Made by a program: the position numbers and the translations under genes. A DNA stretch of 40,251 nt from Marinilabiliales bacterium (lineage in GTDB: Bacteria; Bacteroidota; Bacteroidia; Bacteroidales; F082). The stretch covers positions 1 to 40,251 of the forward strand of contig PKTA01000033.1 of assembly GCA_002869365.1 (NCBI GenBank), read 5' to 3'. How positions within the stretch are numbered: position 1 is the stretch's first letter; every line of letters starts with the position of its first letter. The notes beneath the pieces were generated by a model. That model saw only the letters and a program-made list of their open reading frames with translations. It ran no database searches and was not told where the DNA came from. Below are positions 16,222 through 25,498 of this stretch, piece after piece.

Positions 16222-19200
16222 ATGAGAAAAAGTAAATTACTATTGTTTTTATTATCTTTTATATTATTGGCTTTTAGCGTCAATTGGGTTATAGGAGATA
16301 TTAAAACCAGCGAGAGAGAAAAACGGGCACAATTAAAAACCTACGTTGATAATAATGGATACTGGATAGAAAAAGCCAAGGAAGGACTAACTGTTCTTAA
16401 TCCTGAGGTGAAAGTTCCTTCAGCAATTTATAAAGGATCGAAAATAAAAGCGGCATCTGTTATTACAGAAGATTCACCTGATGTGCCGGTGGTTGACGAG
16501 AACTCATCCACACAAAGTGAGAATTCTATTTTTGTGGATCCAAATTCAAACGAAATAGCACTTAACTCTAATAACTCAACTTCTGTTGGCGGACCACCAC
16601 TTTATGGCGCCGATTACTTATATACTTTTGATATAGGAGAAACATGGGGCGGGTCTTATAACGGAGCAGGCGGAAGCAATAGCGGTGACCCAGCAGCATG
16701 TATTGGTACCGATGGAAGATGGTATGTTGGAATGATTTCCAATAGTGGCCAGGCTGTTGCTTATTCCGACGACCAGGGAGAATCATGGACAAAGGTACAG
16801 GTAGCACCAAACCCTGGCTCTCTGGCTGATAAGAACCATATGTGGATCGACACAAAAGAAGGTAGTCCTTACGAGAATTATCTTTATAATTCATGGACAG
16901 ACTTCGGCGGCACATATAACAATCAGGTTGTGCTAAAACGTTCGACAGATAATGGCGAATCATGGGGGCCTAAAGTAGTTCTTAGTCAGGCTGTTAATGC
17001 CGGTAACCATAACCAGGGAGTTAATATTAGCACAGGGCCTAATGGCGAAGTTTATGCCGTTTGGACAATTTATGATAACTGGCCTTCAGATGAAGATGCT
17101 CTCGGATTTGCAAGATCTTTCGATGGTGGAGAAACCTGGGAAGATTCGTATAGGATTATTAATAATATTAGAGGTATAAGAAACACAGGAGTTCCTCAAA
17201 ATATGAGAGTTAATGCTTTTCCATCTATGGCCGTAGATTGTAGTGATGGCTCAAATAGTGGTGCTATATATGTAGTTTGGTCAAATGTTGGAGAGCCTGG
17301 TATAAATACAGGGAACGATACCGATATTTATATGATAAAATCAACCGACGATGGAGATACATGGTCGGATCCAATACGTGTAAATCAGGATGAAACCGGA
17401 AAGGGAAAAACACATTATATGCCATGGGTAGCTGTTGATGCCACCAGCGGTACTGCAAGTGTTATTTTTTATGATAACCGTAATGTAAATAATAATCAGG
17501 CTGAAGCATGGGTTGCTAATTCGAGCGACGGCGGTAATAGTTGGGAAGATTTTAGAGTAAGTGATGTTGCTTTTACTCCTGTCCCAATTCCCGGAATGGC
17601 AAACGGATATTTTGGTGATTATTTGGGCATTCATGCTGTTAATGGTAAGGTTTATCCTGTCTGGACCGACAATAGATCAGGTCATGCCATGACTTATGTT
17701 TCAGTGTTCGAAACACTACAAATAACCTCTCCTTTTGATCTTCAAGCTTCAGTTGATCAGGAAACAGGTGAAGTAAGTCTTACATGGGAATATACTGAAG
17801 GTACAGGATTTCAAAATTTTAGAGTTTATAGAGACGAAAACCTTATTGAAGAAACAAACGAATTGTCGTTTACCGAAACTCTTTTAAATTATGGTTATTA
17901 TAACTATCAGGTAACAGCATATTATGGAGGAGATAATGAGTCGACGGGCCCTCTGGAGGAAATTCAGTATGGTAGTTCTACCATTGAAGTTATTCCCGGA
18001 GAATATGTGGCTAATGTATATATCGATGGCACTCAAACACAACAGATGAAAATAAAAAATACCGGGGTTCTCGACCTTGAGTATTCTTTATCACCATTCT
18101 TCCCAAATAATTCTGTTGCTTTAAATCCTGCCAAAGGTGGAGGTGATGAATATATTAACAGAGTGGAATTTGCCAATATCGATAATCGTTCGGCATATAA
18201 TCCTTACACACATTATAAAGATAGTCCGGGCATCCTTAAAAGCAAAAATGCATATGAAATAAAAGTTCATACTGCCAATGCTTATGCAGAAGATGTTTGT
18301 TATGTTTGGATAGACTTAAATGCAAACAGTAAATTCGACGAAAGTCCTGTAAAACTTGAATCTAATGATGATAATTCGCTATTCTATGGTATTATTAATA
18401 TCGAAAAAGGCAGTGCTCAGGGAATTACAAATATGAGAGTTCGCCTTTCGGCAGATAGAAAAATGAATGCTTTAGAAGACACAGAATATGGTGAAACAGA
18501 AGATTATACTTTGTTGATAGCTGACTGGTTAAGCATTGATCCTGAAGAAGCAATTATAGAACCGGGAGATTCATTAATGGTAGCTCTTAACTTTGATGCT
18601 ACTGACCTGGAACAAGGTGTTTATAACGATCAGGTTAAACTGAGAACCAACGATTTGAATAATCCTTTCTTTAATATTCCTGTAACAATGAATGTTACTG
18701 ACCTTCAGATAACTGCATCGGCAGATCCTGAAACAATTTGCGTGGGCGAAAGCACTTCACTAATGGCTAATCCCGTTGGAGGAAGTGGAACTTATACATA
18801 TTCATGGATATCCATACCAGATGGATTTACTTCCGACGAGCAAAACCCGCTTGCTTCACCAGAAGTTAATACATCATACATTGTTTCTGTTAACGACGGA
18901 ATTATAATAATGACAGATACTGTTGACATTACTGTAAATGAAGTCCCTGTTGTAAATTTAGGCGACGATCAGATACTATGCGGAGAAATTGAATATACCT
19001 TAGACGCAGGTAATGAAGGAGCTTCTTATTTATGGTCGACAGGTGATGAAACTCAAACAATTGTTGCCACAGGCAGTGGAGAAGTTGAATTTTGGGTTGA
19101 TGTTACCAATGCGGGAGGATGTACAAGCAGAGATGAGATAGTTTTAACTTTTGCTGATTATCCTGTTGTTGACATAGGTGCAGATACTACTCTTTGCGGA

Positions 19201-19665
19201 AAAAGTAATATTACATTAAATGCAGCTAATGAAGGTTCCTCTTATCTATGGTCAACAGGTGATGAAACACAAACAATTGTTGTGGATACTGCAGGCTTTG
19301 GTTATGGTGTACAAAACATCAGCGTTGTTGTTACTTCTCCTTATGGATGTGATGCTGAAGATGAAATTGCAGTCGACTTTCTAGATTGTACCGGGATAAA
19401 TGAAAATGCAGCAAAAGTTGAATTCAGTGTTTATCCTAATCCAGGTGATGGCTTGATAAACATTAATTTCAATAGCATTTCCAGCGACAAAATTAACATC
19501 CGTATTATCGACCTAAGCGGAAAAGTTGTTTATTCAGAGAAAGATATTTTGGTAAACAGCAATCTGAAAAAGCAAATAAACCTGAGAAATTCAGCAAAAG
19601 GTGTTTACTCAATATTCGTTGAGGGAGATGGCTATGTGCTTGACAAAAAGGTGGTTATAAAATAA
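16222..19665 (+). CDS. Secreted BNR-propeller/GEVED protein with T9SS sorting domain
   Basis: 1147 residues. N-terminal signal sequence (LLLFLLSFILLAFSVNWVIG). Residues about 125-495 form a sialidase-like propeller with five Asp-box motifs (SDDQGESW, STDNGESW, SFDGGETW, STDDGDTW, SSDGGNSW). A fibronectin-like segment follows (about 500-590), then a GEVED domain (GGGDEYINRVEF to YGETEDYTLL), a choice-of-anchor-type domain, PKD-like repeats with two near-copies of SYLWSTGDETQTIV, and a type A sorting domain (FSVYPNPGDG to DKKVVIK). The catalytic arginines and tyrosine of true sialidases were not identified, so substrate is unknown. Exported across the outer membrane by T9SS. Tandem paralogue of the next gene. 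Confidence 0.85.
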   Translation: MRKSKLLLFLLSFILLAFSVNWVIGDIKTSEREKRAQLKTYVDNNGYWIEKAKEGLTVLNPEVKVPSAIYKGSKIKAASVITEDSPDVPVVDENSSTQSENSIFVDPNSNEIALNSNNSTSVGGPPLYGADYLYTFDIGETWGGSYNGAGGSNSGDPAACIGTDGRWYVGMISNSGQAVAYSDDQGESWTKVQVAPNPGSLADKNHMWIDTKEGSPYENYLYNSWTDFGGTYNNQVVLKRSTDNGESWGPKVVLSQAVNAGNHNQGVNISTGPNGEVYAVWTIYDNWPSDEDALGFARSFDGGETWEDSYRIINNIRGIRNTGVPQNMRVNAFPSMAVDCSDGSNSGAIYVVWSNVGEPGINTGNDTDIYMIKSTDDGDTWSDPIRVNQDETGKGKTHYMPWVAVDATSGTASVIFYDNRNVNNNQAEAWVANSSDGGNSWEDFRVSDVAFTPVPIPGMANGYFGDYLGIHAVNGKVYPVWTDNRSGHAMTYVSVFETLQITSPFDLQASVDQETGEVSLTWEYTEGTGFQNFRVYRDENLIEETNELSFTETLLNYGYYNYQVTAYYGGDNESTGPLEEIQYGSSTIEVIPGEYVANVYIDGTQTQQMKIKNTGVLDLEYSLSPFFPNNSVALNPAKGGGDEYINRVEFANIDNRSAYNPYTHYKDSPGILKSKNAYEIKVHTANAYAEDVCYVWIDLNANSKFDESPVKLESNDDNSLFYGIINIEKGSAQGITNMRVRLSADRKMNALEDTEYGETEDYTLLIADWLSIDPEEAIIEPGDSLMVALNFDATDLEQGVYNDQVKLRTNDLNNPFFNIPVTMNVTDLQITASADPETICVGESTSLMANPVGGSGTYTYSWISIPDGFTSDEQNPLASPEVNTSYIVSVNDGIIIMTDTVDITVNEVPVVNLGDDQILCGEIEYTLDAGNEGASYLWSTGDETQTIVATGSGEVEFWVDVTNAGGCTSRDEIVLTFADYPVVDIGADTTLCGKSNITLNAANEGSSYLWSTGDETQTIVVDTAGFGYGVQNISVVVTSPYGCDAEDEIAVDFLDCTGINENAAKVEFSVYPNPGDGLININFNSISSDKINIRIIDLSGKVVYSEKDILVNSNLKKQINLRNSAKGVYSIFVEGDGYVLDKKVVIK

Positions 19666-19691
19666 TATATCATTAATAATTTTACTTAGGG

Positions 19692-19721
19692 AGGGCTGCA
19701 TTTTATGTGGCCCTTTTTTTG
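19692..19721 (+). terminator. Rho-independent terminator
   Basis: Stem AGGGCTGCA (19692-19700) with TGTGGCCCT (19706-19714, two G-T pairs), five-base loop, then seven T. It lies 27 bases after the stop of the first BNR gene. Confidence 0.75.
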
Positions 19722-19830
19722 TTAAGGCCAAAGTGGGAAAGGCTAAAGTATAACTTTAAACTTTAGTGCACTTATAACTTTATGAACTCTATGAACTCTT
19801 AACTTTAGGCACTTTATAAACTATATCACA
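19722..19830. repeat. Word-like repeat after the first BNR gene
   Basis: GAAAGGCTAAAGT (19737-19749) is the exact reverse complement of 1787-1799, and AACTCTATGAACTC (19785-19798) is the exact reverse complement of 1241-1254 and 15843-15856. CTAAAGT (19743-19749) can pair with ACTTTAG (19760-19766). The rest of the spacer to 19999 is AT-rich with a possible TATATTTG box at 19897-19904. Confidence 0.65.
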
Positions 19831-19999
19831 AAAAAAAACGCAACCATTATAATAGGCAGATTGTCAGGTTTATTACGGTTTATATTCAATTTTTTATATA
19901 TTTGATGTTAATTAAGCAAGCATTTATCAAAAAGTTTACAATTTCGTTTTTTGTTATTATCTTGCAAACCAATAATTATTAGAAACTAATTACAATGAA

Positions 20000-22297
20000 A
20001 TGAAAAGAAATCGACTCTTTATCATCGCCTTTTTAATAGGCATTTTAGGGTTCAGCATTAACTGGGCCATTAGTAGTAGTAATCCTTCGGAGCGGGAAAC
20101 CAGAAATAAGGTTGATACCCGTATCGACAATTTAAATTATTGGGTTGATATGGCCGAGAAGGGCTATATTGATTTTAACCCTGATATTAAAGTTCCTCTT
20201 GGAGTTTATACTGGAAGTCAAATTGAAGCATATAGTGTTTTAACTGAGGACTCCCCAGATGTTCCTGTAACAGAGGTAAACTCAACACAAAGTGAAAACT
20301 CTGTTTTTGTGGATCCTAATAATCCTGATGTAGTCCTAAATTCAAATAACTCAACACAGAACCCGGTAGGGAGTCTTTATGGAGCCAACGATTTCCATTC
20401 TTTTGATGCTTCAGAAACCTGGGAAGGTCAGGTACAAGGTGTCGGTGGAGGTAATTCCGGTGACCCAACAACAGCAATAGGACTTAATGGAAGATGGTAT
20501 GTGAACTTTATCAGTAGTCCCGGAGGTATGGGAATATCTTATAGCGACGACCAGGGTTCATCATGGACAGCAGTTCCTGTGGCTCCAAACCCAGGAAGTT
20601 TAGCGGATAAAAACCATATGTGGATCGACAACAGTTCCTCAAGTCCTTATGAAGGAAATCTTTATATAGCATGGACAAACTTTGGTGGTGCCAGCGATAC
20701 CGAAATTGCAATAAGTACATCAAGTGATGAGGGTTTAACATGGACAACCATAAATAATATTAGTGGTGCCGTTAATGCCGGAAATCATAATCAAGGAGTA
20801 AATATTTCTACAGGACCTGATGGTGAAGTTTATGTTGTTTGGGCTATTTATGATAGTTGGCCATCCGATGAAACAGCAATAGGCATGGCGGTATCCTATG
20901 ATGGTGGTCTTACTTTTGAACCTGCAGAAAGAGTTATAAATAATATTAGAGGTATAAGAAGTACCGAAACAAGTAAAAATATGCGTGTTAACGCTTTCCC
21001 TGTTTGTGCTGTAGATAATAGCAACGGACCTAACAGAGGAGCTCTTTATGTAGCGTGGTCAAATGTTGGAATTCCAGGGGTTAATACTGGTAATGATATA
21101 GATGCATATATTAGCAAATCATCCGACAATGGTGAAACATGGTCTACTGCCATTAAAATGAATCAGGACGAATCAGGACTAGGCAAAGAGCATTATTTCC
21201 CGTGGATAACTGTTGATCCTTCAAATGGTGTTATTTCTGCCGTATTTTATGACGATAGAAATGTAAGTAGCAATCAGGCAGAAGTTTATTGTGCAAATTC
21301 AGAAGACGGTGGTCTTACATGGGAAGATTTTAAAGTGAGTGATGTTAGTTTTACTCCATCAGCAATTCCCGGACTTGCCGGAGGTTATTTTGGTGATTAC
21401 CTTGGCATTTATGCTCAGGACGGATGGGTTTATCCTGTTTGGACTGACAACCGTACTGGTAGTGCAATGACATATTGTTCTCCTTATCAAACAAATCCTC
21501 TTAACAGACCAACTGATATGCTTGGAACTGTAACTTTCGAAACAGGTGAATGCAATTTAATCTGGACTTATATAGAAGGTGAAAACTTCCTTGGATTTAA
21601 CCTATACAGAGATAATGAATTAATAGCCTCAGAATTAACCGACACTACTTTTGTGGACATGCTTCCTGATTACGGAGTTTATGATTATCAGGTTACAGCA
21701 ACCTATACTGAAGAAATGGAATCGAGTGCAACTGGAACCAGTGTTCAATGGGGAGATGCTCATATTGCGGTTAGTCCTTTTGAAATTCATGAAACTTTAG
21801 CCGTTGACTCTATCTCAACTAAACAGATTACTATTATCAATACCGGTCAGTTAGAATTGGTATATAATATCTCAACATTCATACAGGAAGATCGTGATGT
21901 TTTGGATTATTGTGATGCCTTAGGCGGTGGAGATGAGTATATTAGCCGTGTTTCGCTTGGAGATATCGACAATGAATCCACGAGCACATATTATGGTGAT
22001 TATACTGATCAATCAACTTCTGTTGAAATTGGTGGATCATACATATTAACGGTTGCCAACGGTAATGGTTATAATCAGGATCAGTGCGCCGCTTGGATCG
22101 ACTGGGATCAGAATGGTGAGTTTGATGATGGAACTATTTATTTTAATGGAAGTCCTGGTAATGGCCCATACACTGCTACTATAGAACCTCCTGTTGGAGC
22201 CGCAACAGGTGATACAAGAATGAGAGTGCGCATTAGATATACAGGAGATTTATTCCCATGTGGTAATACACAGTACGGTGAAGTTGAAGATTATTAA
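20000..22297 (+). CDS. Secreted BNR/GEVED protein, upstream part before an in-frame stop
   Basis: 765 residues, colinear with the first two thirds of the paralogue at 16222: signal sequence, shared TEDSPDVPV and TQSENS motifs, Asp-box propeller (SDDQGSSW, SSDEGLTW, SYDGGLTF, SSDNGETW, SEDGGLTW), fibronectin-like segment, and GEVED domain. It stops at TAA 22295-22297 right after YGEVEDY, where the paralogue reads YGETEDYTLL. The same frame continues through the rest of the protein and the sorting domain to 23239. Without readthrough the product would lack the T9SS signal and remain periplasmic. Nonsense mutation, sequencing error or recoding are all possible. Confidence 0.8.
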   Translation: MKRNRLFIIAFLIGILGFSINWAISSSNPSERETRNKVDTRIDNLNYWVDMAEKGYIDFNPDIKVPLGVYTGSQIEAYSVLTEDSPDVPVTEVNSTQSENSVFVDPNNPDVVLNSNNSTQNPVGSLYGANDFHSFDASETWEGQVQGVGGGNSGDPTTAIGLNGRWYVNFISSPGGMGISYSDDQGSSWTAVPVAPNPGSLADKNHMWIDNSSSSPYEGNLYIAWTNFGGASDTEIAISTSSDEGLTWTTINNISGAVNAGNHNQGVNISTGPDGEVYVVWAIYDSWPSDETAIGMAVSYDGGLTFEPAERVINNIRGIRSTETSKNMRVNAFPVCAVDNSNGPNRGALYVAWSNVGIPGVNTGNDIDAYISKSSDNGETWSTAIKMNQDESGLGKEHYFPWITVDPSNGVISAVFYDDRNVSSNQAEVYCANSEDGGLTWEDFKVSDVSFTPSAIPGLAGGYFGDYLGIYAQDGWVYPVWTDNRTGSAMTYCSPYQTNPLNRPTDMLGTVTFETGECNLIWTYIEGENFLGFNLYRDNELIASELTDTTFVDMLPDYGVYDYQVTATYTEEMESSATGTSVQWGDAHIAVSPFEIHETLAVDSISTKQITIINTGQLELVYNISTFIQEDRDVLDYCDALGGGDEYISRVSLGDIDNESTSTYYGDYTDQSTSVEIGGSYILTVANGNGYNQDQCAAWIDWDQNGEFDDGTIYFNGSPGNGPYTATIEPPVGAATGDTRMRVRIRYTGDLFPCGNTQYGEVEDY

Positions 22298-23239
22298 ATA
22301 AATGTTAAGGGATGGCTTGATATTTCTCCAACAATTGGAGTAGTTCAACCAGGAGATACTACTGTTATAGATGTATTATTTGACTCGCATGATATGGATC
22401 CGGGAGAATATGCTGCCACAGCAATGTTTACCTCTAACGACCCTCTTGCTAATGAAGTTCAGGTTGAATTGAGTTTGACAATTACAAATATGCTTGTTGA
22501 TGCAAATGCAGAAAGTGAAATTTTATGTAGTGGAGAAGAAACTATAATTACATCAGATGTTTATGGTATAGAAGGTAGTTTTACCTACGAATGGTCGTCG
22601 AATCCTGCAGGATTTACTTCTGCTGATGCCGATGTAGCGGTTATGCCTGACGTTGATACATGGTATTTTGTTAGTGTTACCGATACTTCCGGAGCAAACT
22701 CAATGGATTCTGTTTACATAATGGTTTATGACCTCCCGGTTGTTAATATTGGTGCTGATACTACTTTCTGCCCAGATGTTGTTTGGACATTAAATGCCGG
22801 AAACTCTGGATCATCATATTTATGGTCGAATGGAGAAGAAACACAAAGCATTACTGTTGATACAGCAGGTTATGGATATGGTGTACAGGAATACAGTGTT
22901 GAAGTTACCAGCCAAAACGGTTGTGTTTCATCTGATGAAATAACACTTGAATTTGTTGATTGTACAGGAATTAATGAACTTGAAAACACTGTTGATGTTA
23001 AAGTTTATCCTAATCCTTCAAACGGAATATTTAATTTAAAAATTAATGCTGATAAAAGCAGCCTTGTTGAGATAATGGTTGTCAGTACAAATGGCCGTGT
23101 GGTTTACAAAAAATCTGATGTTAATTTAAATGGAGAGTCAAACATAAATATTGATCTTAGTACCTTCGCAAAAGGTGCTTACCAATTACTCATCAGAAAT
23201 GATAAAGGAATGATAAATAAAAAATTAATCTTAAAATAA
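22298..23239 (+). pseudogene. Downstream part of the interrupted BNR/GEVED gene (PKD-like and T9SS sorting domain)
   Basis: Continues in frame directly after the TAA (INVKGWLDISPTIGVVQPGD), aligning with the paralogue's LLIADWLSIDPEEAIIEPGD. It holds the anchor-type domain, one PKD-like unit, one SYLWSNGEETQSITV unit (the paralogue has two) and a complete type A sorting domain (VKVYPNPSNG to INKKLILK). The first ATG in frame is at 22394 and lies inside a folded domain, so an independent start is unlikely. The codons show no decay, no frameshift and no further stop, so the break is recent or tolerated. Confidence 0.75.
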
Positions 23240-23263
23240 ATTACTAATTAAATAGATACACAA

Positions 23264-25276
23264 ATGAAGAAACTATTATCATTATTAATCGTTCTATCGT
23301 TAGTGGGGTTTGCTAATGCTCAAACATTTATCAATGAGGACTTTAGCGGCGGCACTATGCCTCCAGCAGGCTGGAGTCAACTACCACTAACTTCGGGTTG
23401 GAGCAATAGTCCTACTTCAGATGCAGGAGGAAATGTTCCTGAAGCAGTATTTGAAGGGTTTAATTATACAGGTACTGCAAGATTAATTTCACCCTCAGTA
23501 AACATGAATTCTACTGATACAGCAGCCATTATTTTTAAACATAAATATATTAAAAATAATAGCGGTATTACTATTGGTGTTGCCACCAGAAGCGGAGGTG
23601 ACTGGAATACAGTATGGGAATTAACTCCAGGTGAAGATATTGAAGCTGGTGAAGTAAGTATACTTCTTACAGGAGATCAGGTAAATGGATCTTATTTTCA
23701 ACTATCTTTCTTTTTATCAGGAAATTTAAGCGGAGTTGGAGCATGGTATTTGGATGATATACAGTTCTTTGCACCATTATCCTTTGATGCAAAATTATCA
23801 TCTGTTTCAATACCATCGGTTATTTATAATCCTGCTCCTGTTATTGGTAAAGTTATGAATATTGGTAATACTGTGGTAGATGAGGTAAATGTAAGCTGGA
23901 TAAACTATTCAGGTATTGAAAAGGATTCTACTTTTACTAATCTTAACTTAGGATTTGCAGATATTGCAACTTTAGATTTTGGTGGATCATGGGCGTCTCC
24001 ATTGGGAAGTCATGATTTAAAAATGTTTATCAACAGCGTTAATGGATCTGCAGATATGGATCAAACGAATGATACTTTAGTTAAATCAATTGAGTATCAA
24101 TCAGTATCCTTCCCGGTAATGCCATTATTCGAGGAGTTTACAAGTTCTACATGTGCTCCATGTGCAAGTTTTAATTCACAGTTTGTACCATGGTGTAATG
24201 ATCATGCTGATGAAATTATATTGCTAAAATACCAGATGAACTGGCCGGGAGCCGGCGACCCTTACTATACTGCAGAAGGCGGAACACGTCGTTCTTATTA
24301 TGGTATAAATGCAGTTCCTGATTTGATTGGTATGGGAACTAATATTGCAACCTCGATTAATGCTTGTAACTCAGTACTTAATGAGGCCCAAGGATTGACA
24401 ACAACATTCGATATTGCTTCTACATTCACAATGAGTGGGTCTACCATTAATGTAACAACAAATATTATTTCATTTGCTAACACATCTTCAATGAAGGTGC
24501 ATAATGTTGTTGTAGAAAAAGAAACTACTGGTAATGTTGCTTCAAATGGAGAAACCTCTTTTGAACATGTAATGATGAAGATGTTCCCTAATGGAAATGG
24601 TACTAGTCAGTCATTTACCAGCGGTGTTCCTGTTCAGTTTACCTATTCTTATGATATGTCAACAACTAATGTTGAAGAATTAGACGATTTATTGATTGTT
24701 ACATTTATCCAGGATCCTTCAACAAAACAGGTTTATCAAGCTGCTTACGGACCTGAAGATGCTGGTTATTCAAATGAAGCTCGTCTGTCCTCTGTTACTT
24801 TCGACGGAGAGCCATTGGAAGATTTCGATCCTGATATTTATGAATATGATGTTAAACTTCCAGAAGGAACAACTGAAGAGCCTATACTAGGTAGTGTGTC
24901 GATGGATGATAATGCCACAAGAATTACTAATATGGCCTTTAGCATTCCTGGACAGGCAAGTATCGATGTTTATGCTGAAAATCTTTACAACAAGAAAACT
25001 TATAAGTTTAATTACTATATAGAGTATGTTGGTAAAGAGGAAATTGACGCTTCTCTTGTTAAAGTATTTCCAAATCCTGCAAAAGATGAACTTATCCTCA
25101 AAGGATTTAAAAATGCTGACCTTACCGTTGTTTCATCATCGGGTCAGGTTGTAGTGCAGAAAGTTTCATATAATGGAGGCCGACTCGACATTAGTAAACT
25201 AAGTCGTGGTGTTTATTTTGTAAATATCCGATTAGAAGATAATCAAGTGGTTTATAAGAAAATTGTAGTATTGTAA
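23264..25276 (+). CDS. Secreted Omp28-like protein with thioredoxin-type CxxC and T9SS sorting domain
   Basis: 670 residues. Signal peptide MKKLLSLLIVLSLVGFANAQ. A MAM-like jelly-roll domain (about 21-170, WYLDDIQFF), a CARDB-like beta domain (about 175-270), then an Omp28-type domain with the thioredoxin-like motif EEFTSSTCAPCASFN (Cys297 and Cys300) and the cis-Pro-like turn GINAVPDLIG. A cadherin-like beta-sandwich (about 505-585) and a type A sorting domain (VKVFPNPAKD to YKKIVVL) close it. Starts 25 bases after the interrupted BNR gene, so the two are cotranscribed. It may handle disulfides outside the cell, which is inference. Confidence 0.82.
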   Translation: MKKLLSLLIVLSLVGFANAQTFINEDFSGGTMPPAGWSQLPLTSGWSNSPTSDAGGNVPEAVFEGFNYTGTARLISPSVNMNSTDTAAIIFKHKYIKNNSGITIGVATRSGGDWNTVWELTPGEDIEAGEVSILLTGDQVNGSYFQLSFFLSGNLSGVGAWYLDDIQFFAPLSFDAKLSSVSIPSVIYNPAPVIGKVMNIGNTVVDEVNVSWINYSGIEKDSTFTNLNLGFADIATLDFGGSWASPLGSHDLKMFINSVNGSADMDQTNDTLVKSIEYQSVSFPVMPLFEEFTSSTCAPCASFNSQFVPWCNDHADEIILLKYQMNWPGAGDPYYTAEGGTRRSYYGINAVPDLIGMGTNIATSINACNSVLNEAQGLTTTFDIASTFTMSGSTINVTTNIISFANTSSMKVHNVVVEKETTGNVASNGETSFEHVMMKMFPNGNGTSQSFTSGVPVQFTYSYDMSTTNVEELDDLLIVTFIQDPSTKQVYQAAYGPEDAGYSNEARLSSVTFDGEPLEDFDPDIYEYDVKLPEGTTEEPILGSVSMDDNATRITNMAFSIPGQASIDVYAENLYNKKTYKFNYYIEYVGKEEIDASLVKVFPNPAKDELILKGFKNADLTVVSSSGQVVVQKVSYNGGRLDISKLSRGVYFVNIRLEDNQVVYKKIVVL

Positions 25277-25294
25277 ACAATTGAATAAAATAAT

Positions 25295-25331
25295 AAAAGC
25301 CCGTTTTGCAAATGCAGGACGGGTTTTTTTT
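25295..25331 (+). terminator. Rho-independent terminator
   Basis: AAAAGCCCGT (25295-25304) pairs with ACGGGTTTTT (25319 on, one G-T pair), followed by a run of T; it closes the BNR/Omp28-like operon. Confidence 0.8.
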
Positions 25332-25473
25332 GTGATTATTTGCCGACAATAATTCTATGATGAAGGGATATGGGGACAAAGTTACAGGGGAACAAGGAGG
25401 GTAAAAGCAAGTATATGAAAATCAAAAACTCGGAAGGGATTCAATATTAATATTTTTTATCCGATTCATTTCA

Positions 25474-25481
25474 TATTTTTG
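25474..25481 (+). promoter_or_regulatory. Probable -7 box of lysS
   Basis: TATTTTTG fits TAnnTTTG, 17 bases before the lysS ATG. Confidence 0.45.
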
Positions 25482-25498
25482 CAAAAAATTATTTAGAT

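Noticed and set aside
16222-19665. Functional sialidase
   Set aside because: Asp-boxes alone do not show catalysis; no arginine triad or nucleophilic tyrosine could be assigned.
22394-23239. Independent gene starting at 22394
   Set aside because: The ATG is inside a beta domain, there is no signal peptide, and the frame is continuous with the gene at 20000 except for one TAA.
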